DNA of 64,000 nucleotides from Gnetum montanum (taxonomy: Eukaryota; Streptophyta; Gnetopsida; Gnetales; Gnetaceae): contig MNCI01035193.1 in assembly GCA_015680685.1 (NCBI GenBank), positions 1-64,000 on the forward strand. Reading direction: 5' to 3'. Shown in pieces: positions 11,599-24,240 of the stretch. Positions within the stretch are counted from its first letter, which is position 1, and every line of letters starts with the position of its first letter. The notes beneath the pieces were generated by a model. That model was not told the origin of the DNA, made no database searches, and was given only the letters and a program-made list of their open reading frames with translations. The translations under genes and the position numbers were made by a program.

Positions 11599-12479
11599 TA
11601 ATGAGCAATGAGGTACCTCTACACCCAACCATATGAATCACAAGCATTCACACATGATCTGATCGAATTTCATGAATGGGACTAGTTGTTCATTTAAATC
11701 ATTATGTCTTAATCATAGTTTGCTATCTTCCCACTTGGAATAGTGGTAGCTTTCTCACGTATGGTTTAGTCCAAAGTGAGGTATATGATAATTGATGTTG
11801 TTCAGCCCTAAGGTACTCCTAATGATGATAAAGAAAGTAATTGTTTAATCTAATTAGAAATGGAAGGTAAATTCTAACTAGCCTAAGTGCAATGAGTATC
11901 CATTCCTAACATTCTGTACATGCCTTGGAGTTTGTGCAACTAGCACTAGGGTTACCAAGCATACCATTACTAGGCATACCAAACGATAACACTACTAGAT
12001 TACCAAGTAGTTACACTTAAGTGCTCACGATTAGTCATACTCACTCCTCTTAATGACAAAAATAATAAAGAGCAATGAATGACAACATTAACTAAGGAAA
12101 ATAGTAAACAATTAAGCAATTAACAATAATAAAACTAACTAGATGCTACAATGATGGAAGAAATCTCAATCTTTATTGCCAAACATGTAACGTTTCCAAG
12201 TATGTCACACTTGAATAAGGATGTCATACAATCACTTAACATCACATTGTAAGCATGCACTAGAAATGAACAAAAATTAAAATCTATCAAAATCTATGAA
12301 TCTATCTATCTATCTCCTATATCCCAACCATGCAGCCAAGTGTTGTATTTATAGGCTAGCACAGAAGGAGTGATATCGGATCCTTGACATCAAAGGTTGT
12401 GCCCCAATATTGGATACCTGACATCACAGCTCCAATATCAGATACCTAATATCATAGCCCTATAAAACATGACTCATTA
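11599..12479 (-). repeat. Element B 3' LTR (881 bp)
   Basis: Boundaries are TAATGAGC (left) and GACTCATTA (right), mutated forms of the family's TGATGAG and CTCATCA ends. Minus-strand TATA: TATAAATACAAC, at 12344-12355. Between TATA and the LTR start, 12370-12465 holds about three units of CCAATATTGGATACCTGACATC-like sequence, 30-35 bp apart. The unit differs from that at the same position in A and D. Confidence 0.8.
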
Positions 12480-12498
12480 TAGCCCCACAACTGAATAA
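12480..12498 (-). promoter_or_regulatory. Polypurine tract of element B
   Basis: On the minus strand TTTTATTCAGTTGTGGGGCTA leads into the LTR start TAATGAGTC. A and D have TTCAGTCATGGGGGTA and TTCAGTCATGGGAGTA in the same place, so this is the plus-strand primer for reverse transcription. From 12500 to 12600 the sequence still aligns with D (TTACAAAATATTG...TATGG.ATTATTGAC). Confidence 0.65.
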
Positions 12499-12899
12499 AA
12501 ATGCATCCTCAAGTTAAACAAAAATTAGGAACAAGTTCATTACAAAATATTGAAAATGTATGGAATTATTGACTAACTTAAAAGCATACAAATTGAGTCT
12601 TTCATGCCATAGTGGTGTTTTACATAAAATGGATACATCATGACAAAATAATAAAACAACAAAACTATAGAAATTCATGTAGTTCCCAGAGGTGGTGGCT
12701 CTTCCATGGGTGGCTTCCCCTTGTTATCAAGCTTTTGGAATTTATAGTGATTTAGGAGAACCTACAACTTCTCCTCCTTTATTATTACATCGTGTACTAT
12801 CCAGGCTGATGAGCCAATGTGTGTTGGAATGGGTACATCCCACAAACAAGGCAGTTGTGGAAACATCTTATTTGCTTTCACATACCATGCTACAAACTA

Positions 12900-14990
12900 C
12901 CATCAATTCTCCTCGAAATATCTAGCCTTTTCTTTTAGTTCATGATGATGTGTTAATCTTTTAGCTGAGTCTAAGGCTACATATCTTTGCCCATGGTAGT
13001 GAGCCTTAATTACTTTCAATTTCAAGTTTGCCATGTTAAGTTTTTGTAGAGCACTTTTCCTATCTGCAACCTCTTTTTCATACAAGATGTAAGCGGTTGC
13101 TACTTGTTGTTCCAGCTCATTTCTAGGCCAACTTGTTGTTAACATGACAACGTTGGCATAGAGAAGGTTTGCCAATGTCATCTACTCTTTCAAATCCTCA
13201 ATATATAGGTCCTTATTCTTCACTTTCGCTTGGTGGACCAAGGCATGGCTATCGAAGATTGGCTTCCAATTAGGATTCTGAGCTAACATGCTAATTTGGC
13301 CATCTAGATTTCTTTTTCAATGTTTTTTTTTGTACATGCTAATTTGGTCTTAGAAGTGCTCCTTTAGTTTTTCATGTTTCTTGACCTCGTTTTGCCATGC
13401 ACTTATCTCAATTGTAGAGTTTTGAAAAATTGCATGGACCTCCTCCATTGAGAGGGTTCAATTTTCTCTAGCTAATTTACTTATGTCTTGGTTGACCATC
13501 ACCAGTTGTTCTCTCAAGTAGATGACACTTTCTTCTAAGATATTTTTCTATTTCTCTATAATGGTCAACCTTTCATTATCAATAGCAAGCTATTTATTCT
13601 CCTCTTGTCCAATAGTAAATGTTGTCATTCATTGCTCTTTATTATTTCTGTCAAAAAGAGTTGTCATTACTTGTTCAGTCTACAGTAATCTGTCAAGCTC
13701 ATGGACCGCAGAAGTCATTGAAATTATAACTAACATTTTCACATCTCTAGTTCTGATCAAATCTACCAAGGGAAAAATAGGTACATTAAAATATTCTTTA
13801 ATGTGGTACATTAAAAGATTCTACTGCACCTACTACATCTTGATGCTACATGACCATGACGATCACACCTTCTCCCATTTCAAGAATTACTTGAAAAGAT
13901 GTGATGTTTCCAAAGATTTTTTGTGATCATTGGGCTTCTCCTCTTAATTACAAAGAGACTTTCCCCCTTTATGGATCAACAAAAACTATAAGCTGCATAG
14001 CATCATTGATGATCCAAAAGAAATTTTATTCATTCCTACTTTCCCAACTGAGAGTTTCAGCTATTCTCTACAAATGACTCATTGTAGGCCTATAGCTTTG
14101 CAGCAGTGGTGGTGGAACTTGCAACTCTTACTATTGCACCAATTCTTCCTTGGGCACCTTTTCTACTTCTTGTTCCAGCTCCTTCTCTAGTTCTTATTCA
14201 TCACCAAGGTCTTTCCTTGGTGCTATGGATTTGAACAATTCAACAAAGGAAGCATTTTGATCCCTCCTAGGAACATCATCAGTATAACTGAAGATTCTAG
14301 TGCACTTGCACAATTTTCTAATTAGGCAAGGGAATGGAAGTGTCAGCTTCCCTACCTTTCTTTCCTCAAACCACCTTTGAATTTCCATGAAGTACAACTG
14401 GGCAAGATTGGCATTGTATTTTCCCATCAAAATTGTAGTTCCCCTAGCTGCATAAGTTGATGTTTTATTAAGCCCTTTAGTTGGGAAGAGGTGGTATGTG
14501 CCAATCTTATAGTAGATCCTCTCTTCAAAGGTCAACTCATTGTATATCTTATTTTCTTTGTTGTATGCTCAATTCAACCATAGTTTCCTAGTTTCTATGT
14601 TAGACCTTGTAGACAGATAGAGACTCCACCAATGTTGACCGTGGTACCTTCTTACTTATTATGCCAAAATTTGTACGTCTCACTGAGGTACCATTCCCCA
14701 CTTTTAGAGAGGATGTGCTATAGAGACGATGCTTTAACTTGTGTTCTGACTACCCCAAGGAAAAATGTCATGAATGGCCCAAGTTCATTTCCATGATGAT
14801 TGTGCTCAACATGGATTGCTCTTAGATGGCTTGGAGGCATTCTTAGGATAACATGAGGCATTTTCCTTTCATTGGAACTTGTGGTTTAGTGGCCTCCCCT
14901 TGGACCAACTACCTTGTAGTAGGAGCCTCTTGATGAATGCTAAACAACTGGGCCTCTTGTTCTTCATGCTAGGCTAGTGGGCCTTATTCT
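12900..14990 (-). pseudogene. Decayed ORF of segment F, plant-transposon-protein type
   Basis: On the minus strand from about 14900 the decayed frame reads HILSKSGEWYLSETYKFWHN near 14720-14650, homologous to the plus-strand ORF at 7015-8868. It then passes into an open stretch (14535-14194, 113 codons) with YHLFPTKGLNKTSTYAARGT, YFMEIQRWFEERKVGKLTLP and FPCLIRKLCK. The pattern of a tyrosine/alanine-rich helix followed by FPxLIxxLC is reminiscent of the putative plant transposon protein domain. Further on (13181-12903) a lysine/glutamate-rich frame looks like a coiled coil. The reading frame is broken in many places. Its role is unknown. It splits the non-coding 3' part of element B, which aligns with D on both sides. 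Confidence 0.45.
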
Positions 14991-15539
14991 CCTAATCAAC
15001 CTTTGCCACCTCTTTGGCATTTGCTTCCACCTTGCAAAGGTCCTTCTTCTCTACCTCTTTGGGGACCTTTTGTAATCAATCAAGGATTTAGTGTTACTAA
15101 TGTATTTTCCATTTATCCTCAATAGGTTTATACATTACTCATGACCGTAGTTCCATTAAGTTCTTTAGCTCATGTGATTGTAGAGTTAGAAAAATTTCAA
15201 GAAAATGCTCAAAAAGTTCTAACTTCTTTTATGACCCTTTGCAATTGGCTTCTATTCCCTAATGTATGACTTATAATGATAGTTATGATTTTTGGATGAG
15301 AAAATTAAAGATTCTGGCATTCACATGATTGATTGTTCATTAAAATACTTAAGGTTTTTAACATGCTTACCCTTATAATACCTTATGAGCAATAGCAAAT
15401 TTCAAAAAATTGATGCAATTTTTCCATGTAAGCACCCTCCACCAACTAAATTAAACACTCTGAGTTCAACTAGGTTCAAAAACCACAAAAATCATAGCAG
15501 TATAGAGTACGATATTTCGTGTGGAAGTTGGTTGTGCAG

Positions 15540-15720
15540 AGCTCCTAGTTGAGAGAGAAAAATGCAAAAACTCCCCTAGCTTCAAGTGATGATAATTAAT
15601 TTCTTAAGCATCATGGGGGTCCTATTTATACCTTTTTATGGACTTGATATTGGATATTTGATGTCGAGTCCCACTCAATATCGGATAGTCGATATCAAGG
15701 TTCTTGAAAGTACATTTAAT
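15540..15720 (-). promoter_or_regulatory. LTR-type promoter of segment F
   Basis: The minus strand has a TATA box in GGTATAAATAGGACCCCC (15619-15636). Just upstream of it (15645-15705) are imperfect repeats of GATATCGGATA, resembling those of the B LTR at 12370-12465. Downstream (leftwards) comes GGGGAGTTTTTGCATTTTTC, as at 6566-6790. I take this as the remaining 5' LTR of F. Its outer ends were not resolved. Confidence 0.4.
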
Positions 15721-15984
15721 GAGAACATTCAGCATGGAAAATAAAACTCTATGATTGGTTGGAAGGTTTCATGTAAAATTCACATTTCTAGGTTATGTGA
15801 GAATTCATATTGAGGCACTGAAAGTGTTAGAAGATATAATTGTAGGCATTAATAGCTTTAGAAGGTGTAAGAAAAGGGGCATTGGATTCATGGTGTAGAA
15901 AGAATTGGTTATATGATAATGGAAGGTTTTGAGTTCATCATTTATGAATTTGGAAGGTTCAAGATGATGGTTGTGCCATACACA

Positions 15985-17159
15985 TACAAGTTACAATAAT
16001 TATACAAGTGGGTCCTCCCCAAAGTAGGCTCTTGCCCTTAATGCCCTTGTATAACGACATCCAAAAATGTCCATAGGCACCAAAGGGGTTGAATGAAGTG
16101 CATACCTATTGATCAAAACACACATGTTAAAACTACCAATTTGAGAAAATAACTCTATGTTACACAAAACCACAAGTTAGGATCATATGAACAATGAGAT
16201 GAAATGGATTTTAGACGTGATTGCAGAAATTGAGACGTGAGGTGCCTTACAATAGGCATAATGAATCATTGTGTGTTATTAATGATTAAGTAATCATTAA
16301 CCCTTCTTTCCAAGATTCAAACCAAGTCCAAACCATGATCTAGTGGCATTGCATTATTTCATCTCTTCGTTGAACAATCATAAGACTACCACAATTACAA
16401 GGAGTAGCATCACTTGCAATTTTTGTTTAAGGGAGGAGTTTATTCATGACACTGTTCTCCTTTCTTTTTTTTCAGAAGAACTCTAAGAAGCCACCAACCT
16501 TCAGGCATGGGTAACATGTTTTTCTAGTGGGACCCACATAAATTTATTCAGTGCTCTTTTATTTTATTCTTATCTATGTCAACCTTACTTGAGGACTACC
16601 TTCATGCATGGGTAACATGTCTTTCTAGTGACATGGTAAGGTAGCACTTATTATACTCTTACTTCCATTTTTTTCTAGATCAACAAGGATATAATTACAA
16701 CCTTGGTGACATGATAGAACATACAAAAGTGGTTAAGTTAAAGAGATGTCACAAATTCCCTTGATGTCACACCCTTCACATTCCCTCTTGGTTCTTCGCT
16801 TTTCTATCCAAGCACAATGATTATGAATTTATTATTTGTTAGTTTGATGATGAGATAGAATATCATTATGACCATGGTAAGAACCTCTTACTAATTAAAT
16901 GGATGGATGGGTGACATGGCCTCATTGTCCAAACAATCAATCCCTCATGGCTTAACAACATAGAGAAATCCTTACCTCAATGGGCTACATGAGATCATTT
17001 TATTCACAAGTGAGATTACTAACAAATGGAATGAAAACAAAAATATGGAAAAAGTTGAAAAATTTGAAAAGGATAGGAAACTTTTGTACCAAGAAATAAG
17101 AAAATGATAAAAAATTGTAAAAAAAAAAGATGAAAAACACCAATTAATTTTGAATGTTA
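15985..17159 (-). other. Element B internal non-coding region
   Basis: GGGTCCTCCCCAAAGTAGGCTC at its left edge, then TTGCCCTTAATG, aligns with D at 59371-59405 and, reverse-complemented, with A near 25410-25445. This fixes B's position in the family map. A duplicated block (CATGGGTAACATG then TTTCTAGTG) occurs at 16505 and 16607. No protease frame like those of A and D is readable, so B seems to have lost it. Confidence 0.5.
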
Positions 17160-19665
17160 GGATGGGGCATCTTCCCCATGACTAAGCGTTTGACTATGAC
17201 AAGAATTAATGAGTGAGTAGGCAAGCTCCATGCATTTTTGGAACAGTGTTAACCTTTCATTTTCAAGCCAATGGATGTCTCTTGGTTTAGTGGTAGCTTC
17301 GTAGATAGGTTGTTATTCACACACTTGGTTGTTAAATGTACAGTGGATCAGAGTATCAATTGTATCAACTTTGCAAATTTCTAGCCCATGACTACATTCT
17401 TGATCATGATTAGATATGCATGGATTTGTTTTTCTCTCAATAGTGCTAGATTCATTGCTTCTGTTAGATGTTGGAGTAACGATTGATGTTACCTTTGCAT
17501 AGGATCGGAGGACATTGGTTGTGAAAAGGAATGCATTGCACTTAATTGGCATTGTGCTAGATTGGATGATGTAGTAGGTCCATGAGTGTTATGTTTATGC
17601 ATGGGAGCCATCCTAAAGACAAGACATTTTCGAGATTATGATGGGAACCTACTGACATTATCATGTCAATGCACATTCATAGCACAAGTGCCATTGTTTT
17701 GTTGATGTTGTGGTGCTTAACCTTTCTATGTGGCTAGCTGTAACATGTGATGGGGTGGAGTATGAGAATATCAAGAATATTATGGAGGGTAAGAGGTGTA
17801 AGGTGGTGATCCTTTAGGAGATGTCACAGGTTGATTATACTTAGAAGAGTGATAGTAGCAATTTGAAGTAGAGGACGTAGAACTAGTTGGAAAAACATGT
17901 TGTTGAGAATAATATCCATACAGGTTTGGTTCACATTAAGGATAGGGCTAGTTTGATGATGGCCTCCCCCATGACTGTGGGTGTTGCCACTGCAATTGAT
18001 GATAGTGTTAAGGATGGTAAAAAGTTCCCCTAGGATAGTATGATTAGTTGTAAGACTATCTATAATTACCTTATGGAAAAGGTATTTTTCTAGGCATGTG
18101 CCTCTATACGAACTTGGGATTTAATGCAAAAGCCCAATACTCATGTATATGTAACATGATTGGACAATAGCACTTCAAATGGTCATATATGTAGATGTCA
18201 CATCTATCATCTTCTACTATGGTTGAAACTATAGCCTCTTTTTCTTAAACCATTTTTCCCTATTTGTCGATAAGTGTTTCTAGTTGTTTCTTGATTCTTC
18301 TTCCTCCATTTATTACGATTGCTTAATTCACTTTATGTTACCTTCTCCTATAAAATTTCTAAAAAAGTTGCAACTTTCTCATTTATCCACTCTAACAGCC
18401 TATCAAACCTTGCTTCAAGTTCATCAATAAACTTTTGTATCAACAAGGTTTGTTGCAAAATCACCTTATTGAGAGCTGCCTCTTTCTCCTTACCATAGAT
18501 GTGGACCTTTTTCTTTTGGAGGGTTAGGTCCTAGTGACATTTTTTAACATTCTTCCATTTACATATCTCTCCCTCTTCTTTTTTCCCATGCTTGATTAAC
18601 TCTTGGATCTGATGAGTTTGTAGCCCATATAACTGACCTTGAACATACACCCCAAAAGTCTTCCTCATTTCATTATCAAGCCCATCTATGACGTGGAAAA
18701 GTTGCTCTTCCTTAGAGAAACCATGACTTGGGCATCTATCCAGTAGAGAATAATATCTATCTAGGGCCATATCCAAGGATTCACGTTGTTCTTGTTTCCA
18801 TCCTTTAATTTGTTTTCTCAAATTGGATATCCTCACATAGGTTTGGTATTTCTCATTGAAGAGTTCCAACATAGTGGACCACCGATGGATTGAATTTGGT
18901 TTCAATGATCTATACCACACATTGGCTTTATCTATTAGTCCTAGGAAAGAGCATAAGCTTTTTCCACCCACTTTCAATGTTGTGTAAGACATAGGCATCA
19001 TGTAAGGCTTGTAAATGATGTTATGGATTAGAATCGTAGCCTCCCAAAAATTTAGGAATATTATTGATATCAAGTTTTTGTATGCAACTTTCCCTACGAT
19101 GTCTATGGGGTATCTTAACTACCTCTATGATATATATCAAGCTCTTAGTGATTAATAACGATTCATCATCATCAATCATGTCATGATGAAAATTTCTATT
19201 TTTATTCATTTGATTGTGATGATTTTGTCTATGTTCATTTTGATGCCTTTGATTTTTCTTGTGGTTTTGATTTCTATTTTTATTTTGACCCCATAGTGCA
19301 GCTTTGTCTCTATACCTATATTCATCTTCATTAGAACTAGATGTTGAAGAGGAAGAGGAAGATGAGGAACCCAGAGAATCATCATGGCTTCGATGGTGTT
19401 CCCCATGGTCCCTTGATTTATCTTTTCTAGGTTTTGAGAAGGTCCTAGGCCTTGAGGCCTCCCCTAGTCCAAGACTTACTTCATCTTCTCTAGGGTCATC
19501 TTCCTTAGGTGAATGTAGCCCTTAACTGTAGTCAAGATGGTCATGAACATATGAAACCCCTACATGAGGTTGGTCACTTCAATTTTCTTCAACATATATC
19601 TCGTTAGTTCTTTAATGAATGTTCTTGCCACACAATGCATTTTTGCTACCTTGTGAAAGAGACAT
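17160..19665 (-). pseudogene. Element B gag (broken)
   Basis: Gag forms the particle that packages retrotransposon RNA. The start ATG is the complement of 19663-19665, about 126 bp from the primer site once A and the solo LTR are removed; A has 145 bp there. In order: a short N-terminus; a Ser/Asp/Glu and Arg/His-rich low-complexity part (19480-19200); then the retrotransposon-gag domain (19073-18531) with WYRSLKPNSIHRWSTMLELF, KYQTY.R.SNLRKQIKGW and a C-terminal FGVYVQGQLYGLQTHQIQELI. A has WYRSLEPENIRRWSTMLELF and KYQTYSRVSNLRKQIQGW in the same positions. Stops and frameshifts occur before and after the domain. The final part (17552-17313) is only weakly similar to A. Confidence 0.8.
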
Positions 19666-19724
19666 TGTTTTTAGTTAATGATGTGTGTGATTTAATATTT
19701 TCTAAAGGATAATTTGTTAATGTG

Positions 19725-20801
19725 TGATGAGACGTGATATTGCATAAGTTGCGATAACGCGTATGCGATATCGTGGCCATCGTGATATCGCATCCCTTGC
19801 AATATTGCGTATGCGATATCATGTCGTCCCCTGCGATATCGCGTATGCGATATCGTAGTCCGTCACCAAATCTATAAATAAGAGGTGGCACTCCCCTTAT
19901 TTTCCATCCTGGTCTAGAAGTAGAGAAACTCTGGTAGTTTGACCACTCTAGAGATAGATTATTTTCCGTGTACCCACAGTAGGAGTCCTAAAGTGAACAG
20001 ATCTTTATTTGAGCAACATTGTACCTGAACACAAGTTGTGTACAGCAATAAAGATGAACTTGATTGGATAATCCTTGGAGTGCATGGAATAGGATCTTAT
20101 TTATTGTTTTCTCTCTAACCCTTAAACTCTTAGAATGCAGTATGAGTACGACTTGATTACGAGCATCCAAGGATGTGTACGGTTAGTCAAGGAATCAGCT
20201 GCTCATCGCATGCAGTATGAGTATGACTTGATTACGAGCATCTAGTGTGACTACTTGGTAACCCAGTGGCATATCTAGGATCTACACTTGGTAATCCTAG
20301 TGGTAGTCGAACACCCCGATGTGTACGGTTAGTCAAGGAATCAGCTGCTCATCAAACTTAGGCTAGATAGATTCTCTCAACCATTTCCTCCTAGTTAAGT
20401 GCCTCAGTACGACCACATCGAGCATGTGCGTTACGCGTGGTGATCCCAGTGACGATTAGCATTTGGTAGCCACAGTTGCATCAATTTAGGTTGTGTACGG
20501 TAAGTGGAAAGGGATGCTAATGCTAGTTAATTTAGACTTAGTTCTTAGTTAGAGTTAGTTAGCTTCTCAACCCTTCACCTCGATAGCATAGGAGAAAAAC
20601 ATAAAAGCTATAAAAATGATATACCTTAGACTTATTTAGCCATACACTATGAAAACTATAAGTAAGTCTGGGAAGACAACAAATGGTTAACCTTAAGTAT
20701 TCCATGAAGCGCATAGGCATTTAGTCTGCGGAGTTCGACCGGATTGTGCGTGCTACGCTCGTTTCATATGGTTGAGTGTAGGGGTACCTCGCCACTCATC
20801 A
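19725..20801 (+). repeat. Element A 5' LTR (1077 bp)
   Basis: It begins TGATGAGACG and ends GCCACTCATCA, giving inverted ends TGATGAG/CTCATCA. U3 (19735-19862) is packed with GATATCG-type palindromes ahead of the TATA box TATAAATAAG at 19873. Downstream it holds internal duplications: GCAGTATGAGTA.GACTTGATTACG at 20137 and 20212, and GATGTGTACGGTTAGTCAAG at 20172 and 20319. These extra copies are missing from the 3' LTR. Confidence 0.9.
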
Positions 20802-20822
20802 TTGGCACCGTTACTGAGGACT
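20802..20822 (+). promoter_or_regulatory. Primer-binding site, tRNA-Asp type
   Basis: TTGGCACCGTTACTGAGGAC directly after the LTR resembles the tRNA-Asp-complementary site TGGCGCCGTTGCCGGGGA that is known for the plant Tat and Athila lineages of Ty3/gypsy. D has a version closer to that site (63981-64000). Differences here look like C-to-T or G-to-A changes. Confidence 0.75.
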
Positions 20823-20947
20823 AAGTATTTGTGCACTAAGTAGGACATAAGAGAATACTACTCACATCGTTGGGAGCCTAACGAAACTTAGGGTTAATCA
20901 ATAGAAAAAATTTTATAACGGTAAAGACAACACACCTATAAGACATC

Positions 20948-23900
20948 ATGTCTTCTTCTTCTTCTCACAAGAGCACATCGCCTAAGGATAATACAAAGAA
21001 TAGTCAGCAATCAAAAACACATAGTCGAAATCAGTCAGTTCCTCAACAATATAAAGTGACATATACTCATCCTAATGAATATATACCTGATTATACTTTT
21101 ATCCTCCATCAAGATGAACAAATGCGCTGGAGAGATTTGTTTGGTAACATAGTATTACCTCCAGATCGATCAGTCCCTAGAATGCTTATTCGTGCTTGGG
21201 CACAGACTGGCATGACAGAGCTCTATGCTGAATACGTTATGAAAGACTTTGACACAAGGGATTATCATCCCACAGATTTACAACGTATGAGGGATGCAAG
21301 GCAGGAGAGTCAACATACAGAGTTGAATGGCAAGGGCCTGCATGTCCTTAGTGAAATAGGAGATGATGTTCCCCCTCCTAACGATGGTGAGGAGGATGGG
21401 TATCAGAAATTACGCTCAACAATACATAACCCTAGTTCTGATGCCCATGAACACCAATTTTTCACAGAGGAAACAACAATAAAAGATAAGGAAGGGCACT
21501 TTGATCGTCACCACGATCGGGGCCAAAGCAGCCGAAGGGAAGGTAGGAAACATCGCCACGGTGACGGTTCTCCTTCTTCTTCCCCTTCTTCACATCACTC
21601 ACCCTCTCCTTCCACATCAGGGTGCAATCATGAAGAGCATAATGCAAAGGATAAAAGTAAGAAAAATGAAAGACCTCAACGGGAGAGTCGAGAGAGAGGA
21701 CAAGGGCATGAACGAAGGGAAAGTAGGGAACAACGAAGACATCATAGATGTCATGAAAGAGACAATCATGACGAACTCCTACTAGCCATCCAAAGTATGC
21801 TTGACATAATGGAGGCAATGAGAATCCCATCTAGGCATTTAAAGGATAGTCGGATCAAACGTGTAGACATGAACAACATCCCATGCTTTGAGGGGGGATA
21901 TAATGCTGATCTGCAACATCATTTATAGGCATTCCATGATGCCTGCACCTTGTAGAACATTGAGAATGAGTGGTAGAAACTTAAGTTGTTTCCCAAGACA
22001 CTCACCAAGGAAGCAGAGAGCTGGTACCGGTCCTTAGAACCAGAAAATATTAGGAGGTGGAGTACGATGTTAGAACTGTTCAACGATAAGTATCAAACAT
22101 ACTCCAGAGTGTCCAATTTGCGTAAGCAGATCCAAGGATGGAAGCAAGGTATTCATGAACCCTTGGATGCTACCATGGCCTGCTACTACACATTGTTACA
22201 TCGTTGCCCGGGCCATGGATACGCTCAACGAGATCAACTCCACCACATCATAGATGGGCTCAGACATGAAACTAGAAGAACCCTTGGGACTTATGCCCAA
22301 GGGAGACTATCACAACTTAGATCCCATGAAGTTCAGTGCTTGTTGGAGCAAGTAGCAAACGAAGAAGGTGAGCTATAAAAAAGGGAAAGTACAGAAGAGT
22401 ACAACCGTGATCCCTCTCTTCGAAAGAGGGGAGTGAAATTTTGTAATGATGAGGATGAGTCACCAATTGAAGAGTTGGTGAACAAAAAAACCTTGCTGAT
22501 TCAAAAACTCACAACCGAATTATCGGCTAAAGGAGATGATGTATGGAGTTCCTTAGACTCTAGAATTGAAACTGTCTTAAAAATCGTAGATGAGTCTAAG
22601 GTTGAACAAAGTAGTGAGAAAGGTAAAAAAAATCAGAGAGATTTAGGCCTTGCACATAACAAGGGTAAGGAAAAAATTACTAACTCCAATGTGGTTGTGG
22701 ATTTAGATTCAGATGATGACAGTGGATGTGAGATCTGCCATTATGACCATCCTAAGGGATGTTATCCAATCATCTCACATCTATAGGAGTCTGGGGTGTA
22801 CGAGCTTAATCTGAGAGTTAACCAATGGCAAACACCCTGAAGGTTACCTTATCCCCAAGGTAACCCAAGGCAGTTCCACCAACCATTAACGTATTATCCA
22901 AGTGGAACTCCCCCACAACCCATTGGATAGCATCAGCAATGGCAATACCCACAGTCATGGGGGATGCCATTGCTAACACATCAATACCCTTACCGGTAGC
23001 CTAACCCTTATGGTTATTATGTGCAGCAGTCAATTTCTCCAAGTGAATCTATGGATCACACAACTCCCCACCGTCACTACCAAGTTTGGGAGTACTTCAG
23101 AAGGACTCCTTCTCCTCTGGAAGATACTCCATACCCACACCATCCTCCAAATCCATTCGCACCTCTTCCACAAGTAGTTCCCATAACACATTCTGCTCCA
23201 ATATGCAAGGGGAACTTCCTCCTCAACCGCAGCAACGTCACGCTGCGAGAGCTGTAAATATTCAACCCGCTACTAGATCTGATAACTCTAAAAAGAGAAG
23301 ACCCTTCTTCAGAACCAAAAGCCCAGACAAACTCTCACAACAACAAGCGGTTGATTCCACAACCACTCCTCCACCATCTAACACTTCGAAGCACCCTTCC
23401 GTCCAACAGAGCTTAACGCATACGGTTATGTTAACACATACAATAACTAACTGGATCAAGGTAGGCCACCTTCCCAGGAAACTAACTGACCCTGGGAGTC
23501 CCTTAATCTACGTTCAAGTCATCGGAAATGAACCACATAGGGCTCTTCTTGACTCAGGTTCTGGAGTCAACTTAATTTTACGAGAGATGTATCATGCCTG
23601 GAACCTACCACAACTCAAGAAGAGCAACATCCAACTAGAGCTGGTAGACCAGTCCATCACCATTCCCTTAGGATTGGTTGAGGACATCATGACCACTGTG
23701 TGTGGTTGGTCTTACCTAGCTGATTTCCTGGTGATTGAAGTGAACAATGAAGGGGACTTCCCAATTATAATGGAAAGGGCATGGCTAAGCACAATAGACG
23801 TATGCCTTAGGATCCGTGATGTTTCCTTGGAGATCTCTAAGATAAACATTTATGGAAATATTGAGAAGAGGAAAGCTCCATGCATCACATACAGTGATTC

Positions 23901-24240
23901 ATCAGGTGATGACATGGAGGAAATGCCTCCATGCAACAAGTGTGCCCTTGAAACTTTGCAACAAAGATGCCTGTATATAGCAACCACACAAGTAGTAGAC
24001 ACCCTATGGTTGACAGCTACTCAAAGGAGCAGACAAATATGCATGGAACGAATTGAGGAAACCCATGTCAACAACGAAGGCATAAACACATTGGAATATG
24101 AGCGTCACCAACTTCCATCCCTTAATCTAAGATCATCAATTGGGAGAACTTGGGCACTTCTAAGAAATTCTAATAGGTGCTCATTATTTCGGATCTCTCC
24201 GTTACAACTTAGTCATGGGGGAGATGGCCACCTATGCTAA
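20948..24240 (+). pseudogene. Element A gag-protease polyprotein (broken)
   Basis: The ATG at 20948 starts MSSSSSHKSTSPK, shared with D. Gag runs in one frame to about 23203: an N-terminal part with YTHPNEYIPDYTFILHQDEQ; a His/Ser/Arg/Glu-rich linker (21480-21760); the gag domain (21986-22378; WYRSLEPENIRRWSTMLELF); an acidic segment; a compact zinc knuckle CEICHYDHPKGC (22728-22763); and a Pro/Gln/Tyr-rich tail. Stops interrupt it at 21926, 21953, 21974, 22376, 22784 and later, mostly TAG where Gln or Trp is expected. Comparison with D suggests one base was lost near 23203, moving protease into the next frame (23086-24240). Protease has the aspartic site LLDSGSGVNLIL near 23550, then ILD-like flap sequence and a long C-terminal extension of about 150 residues ending in GDGHLC. 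No RT follows. Confidence 0.85.
23440..23830 (+). other. Aspartic protease domain of element A
   Basis: Retropepsin-type protease that would cut the gag polyprotein as a homodimer. The catalytic motif D-S-G in LLDSGSGVNLIL (23548-23583) is intact here but altered to E-L-G in sister D. A hydrophobic strand (WSYLADFLVIEV, about 23706-23742) and a FPIIMERAWLST segment follow in the place of the second conserved loop (often ILGRPFL-like in plant elements). Confidence 0.75.

Noticed and set aside
21462-21830. Minus-strand 122-codon frame inside element A gag
   Set aside because: It is a shadow of the gag linker. D and B do not keep it open and it has no recognisable domain.
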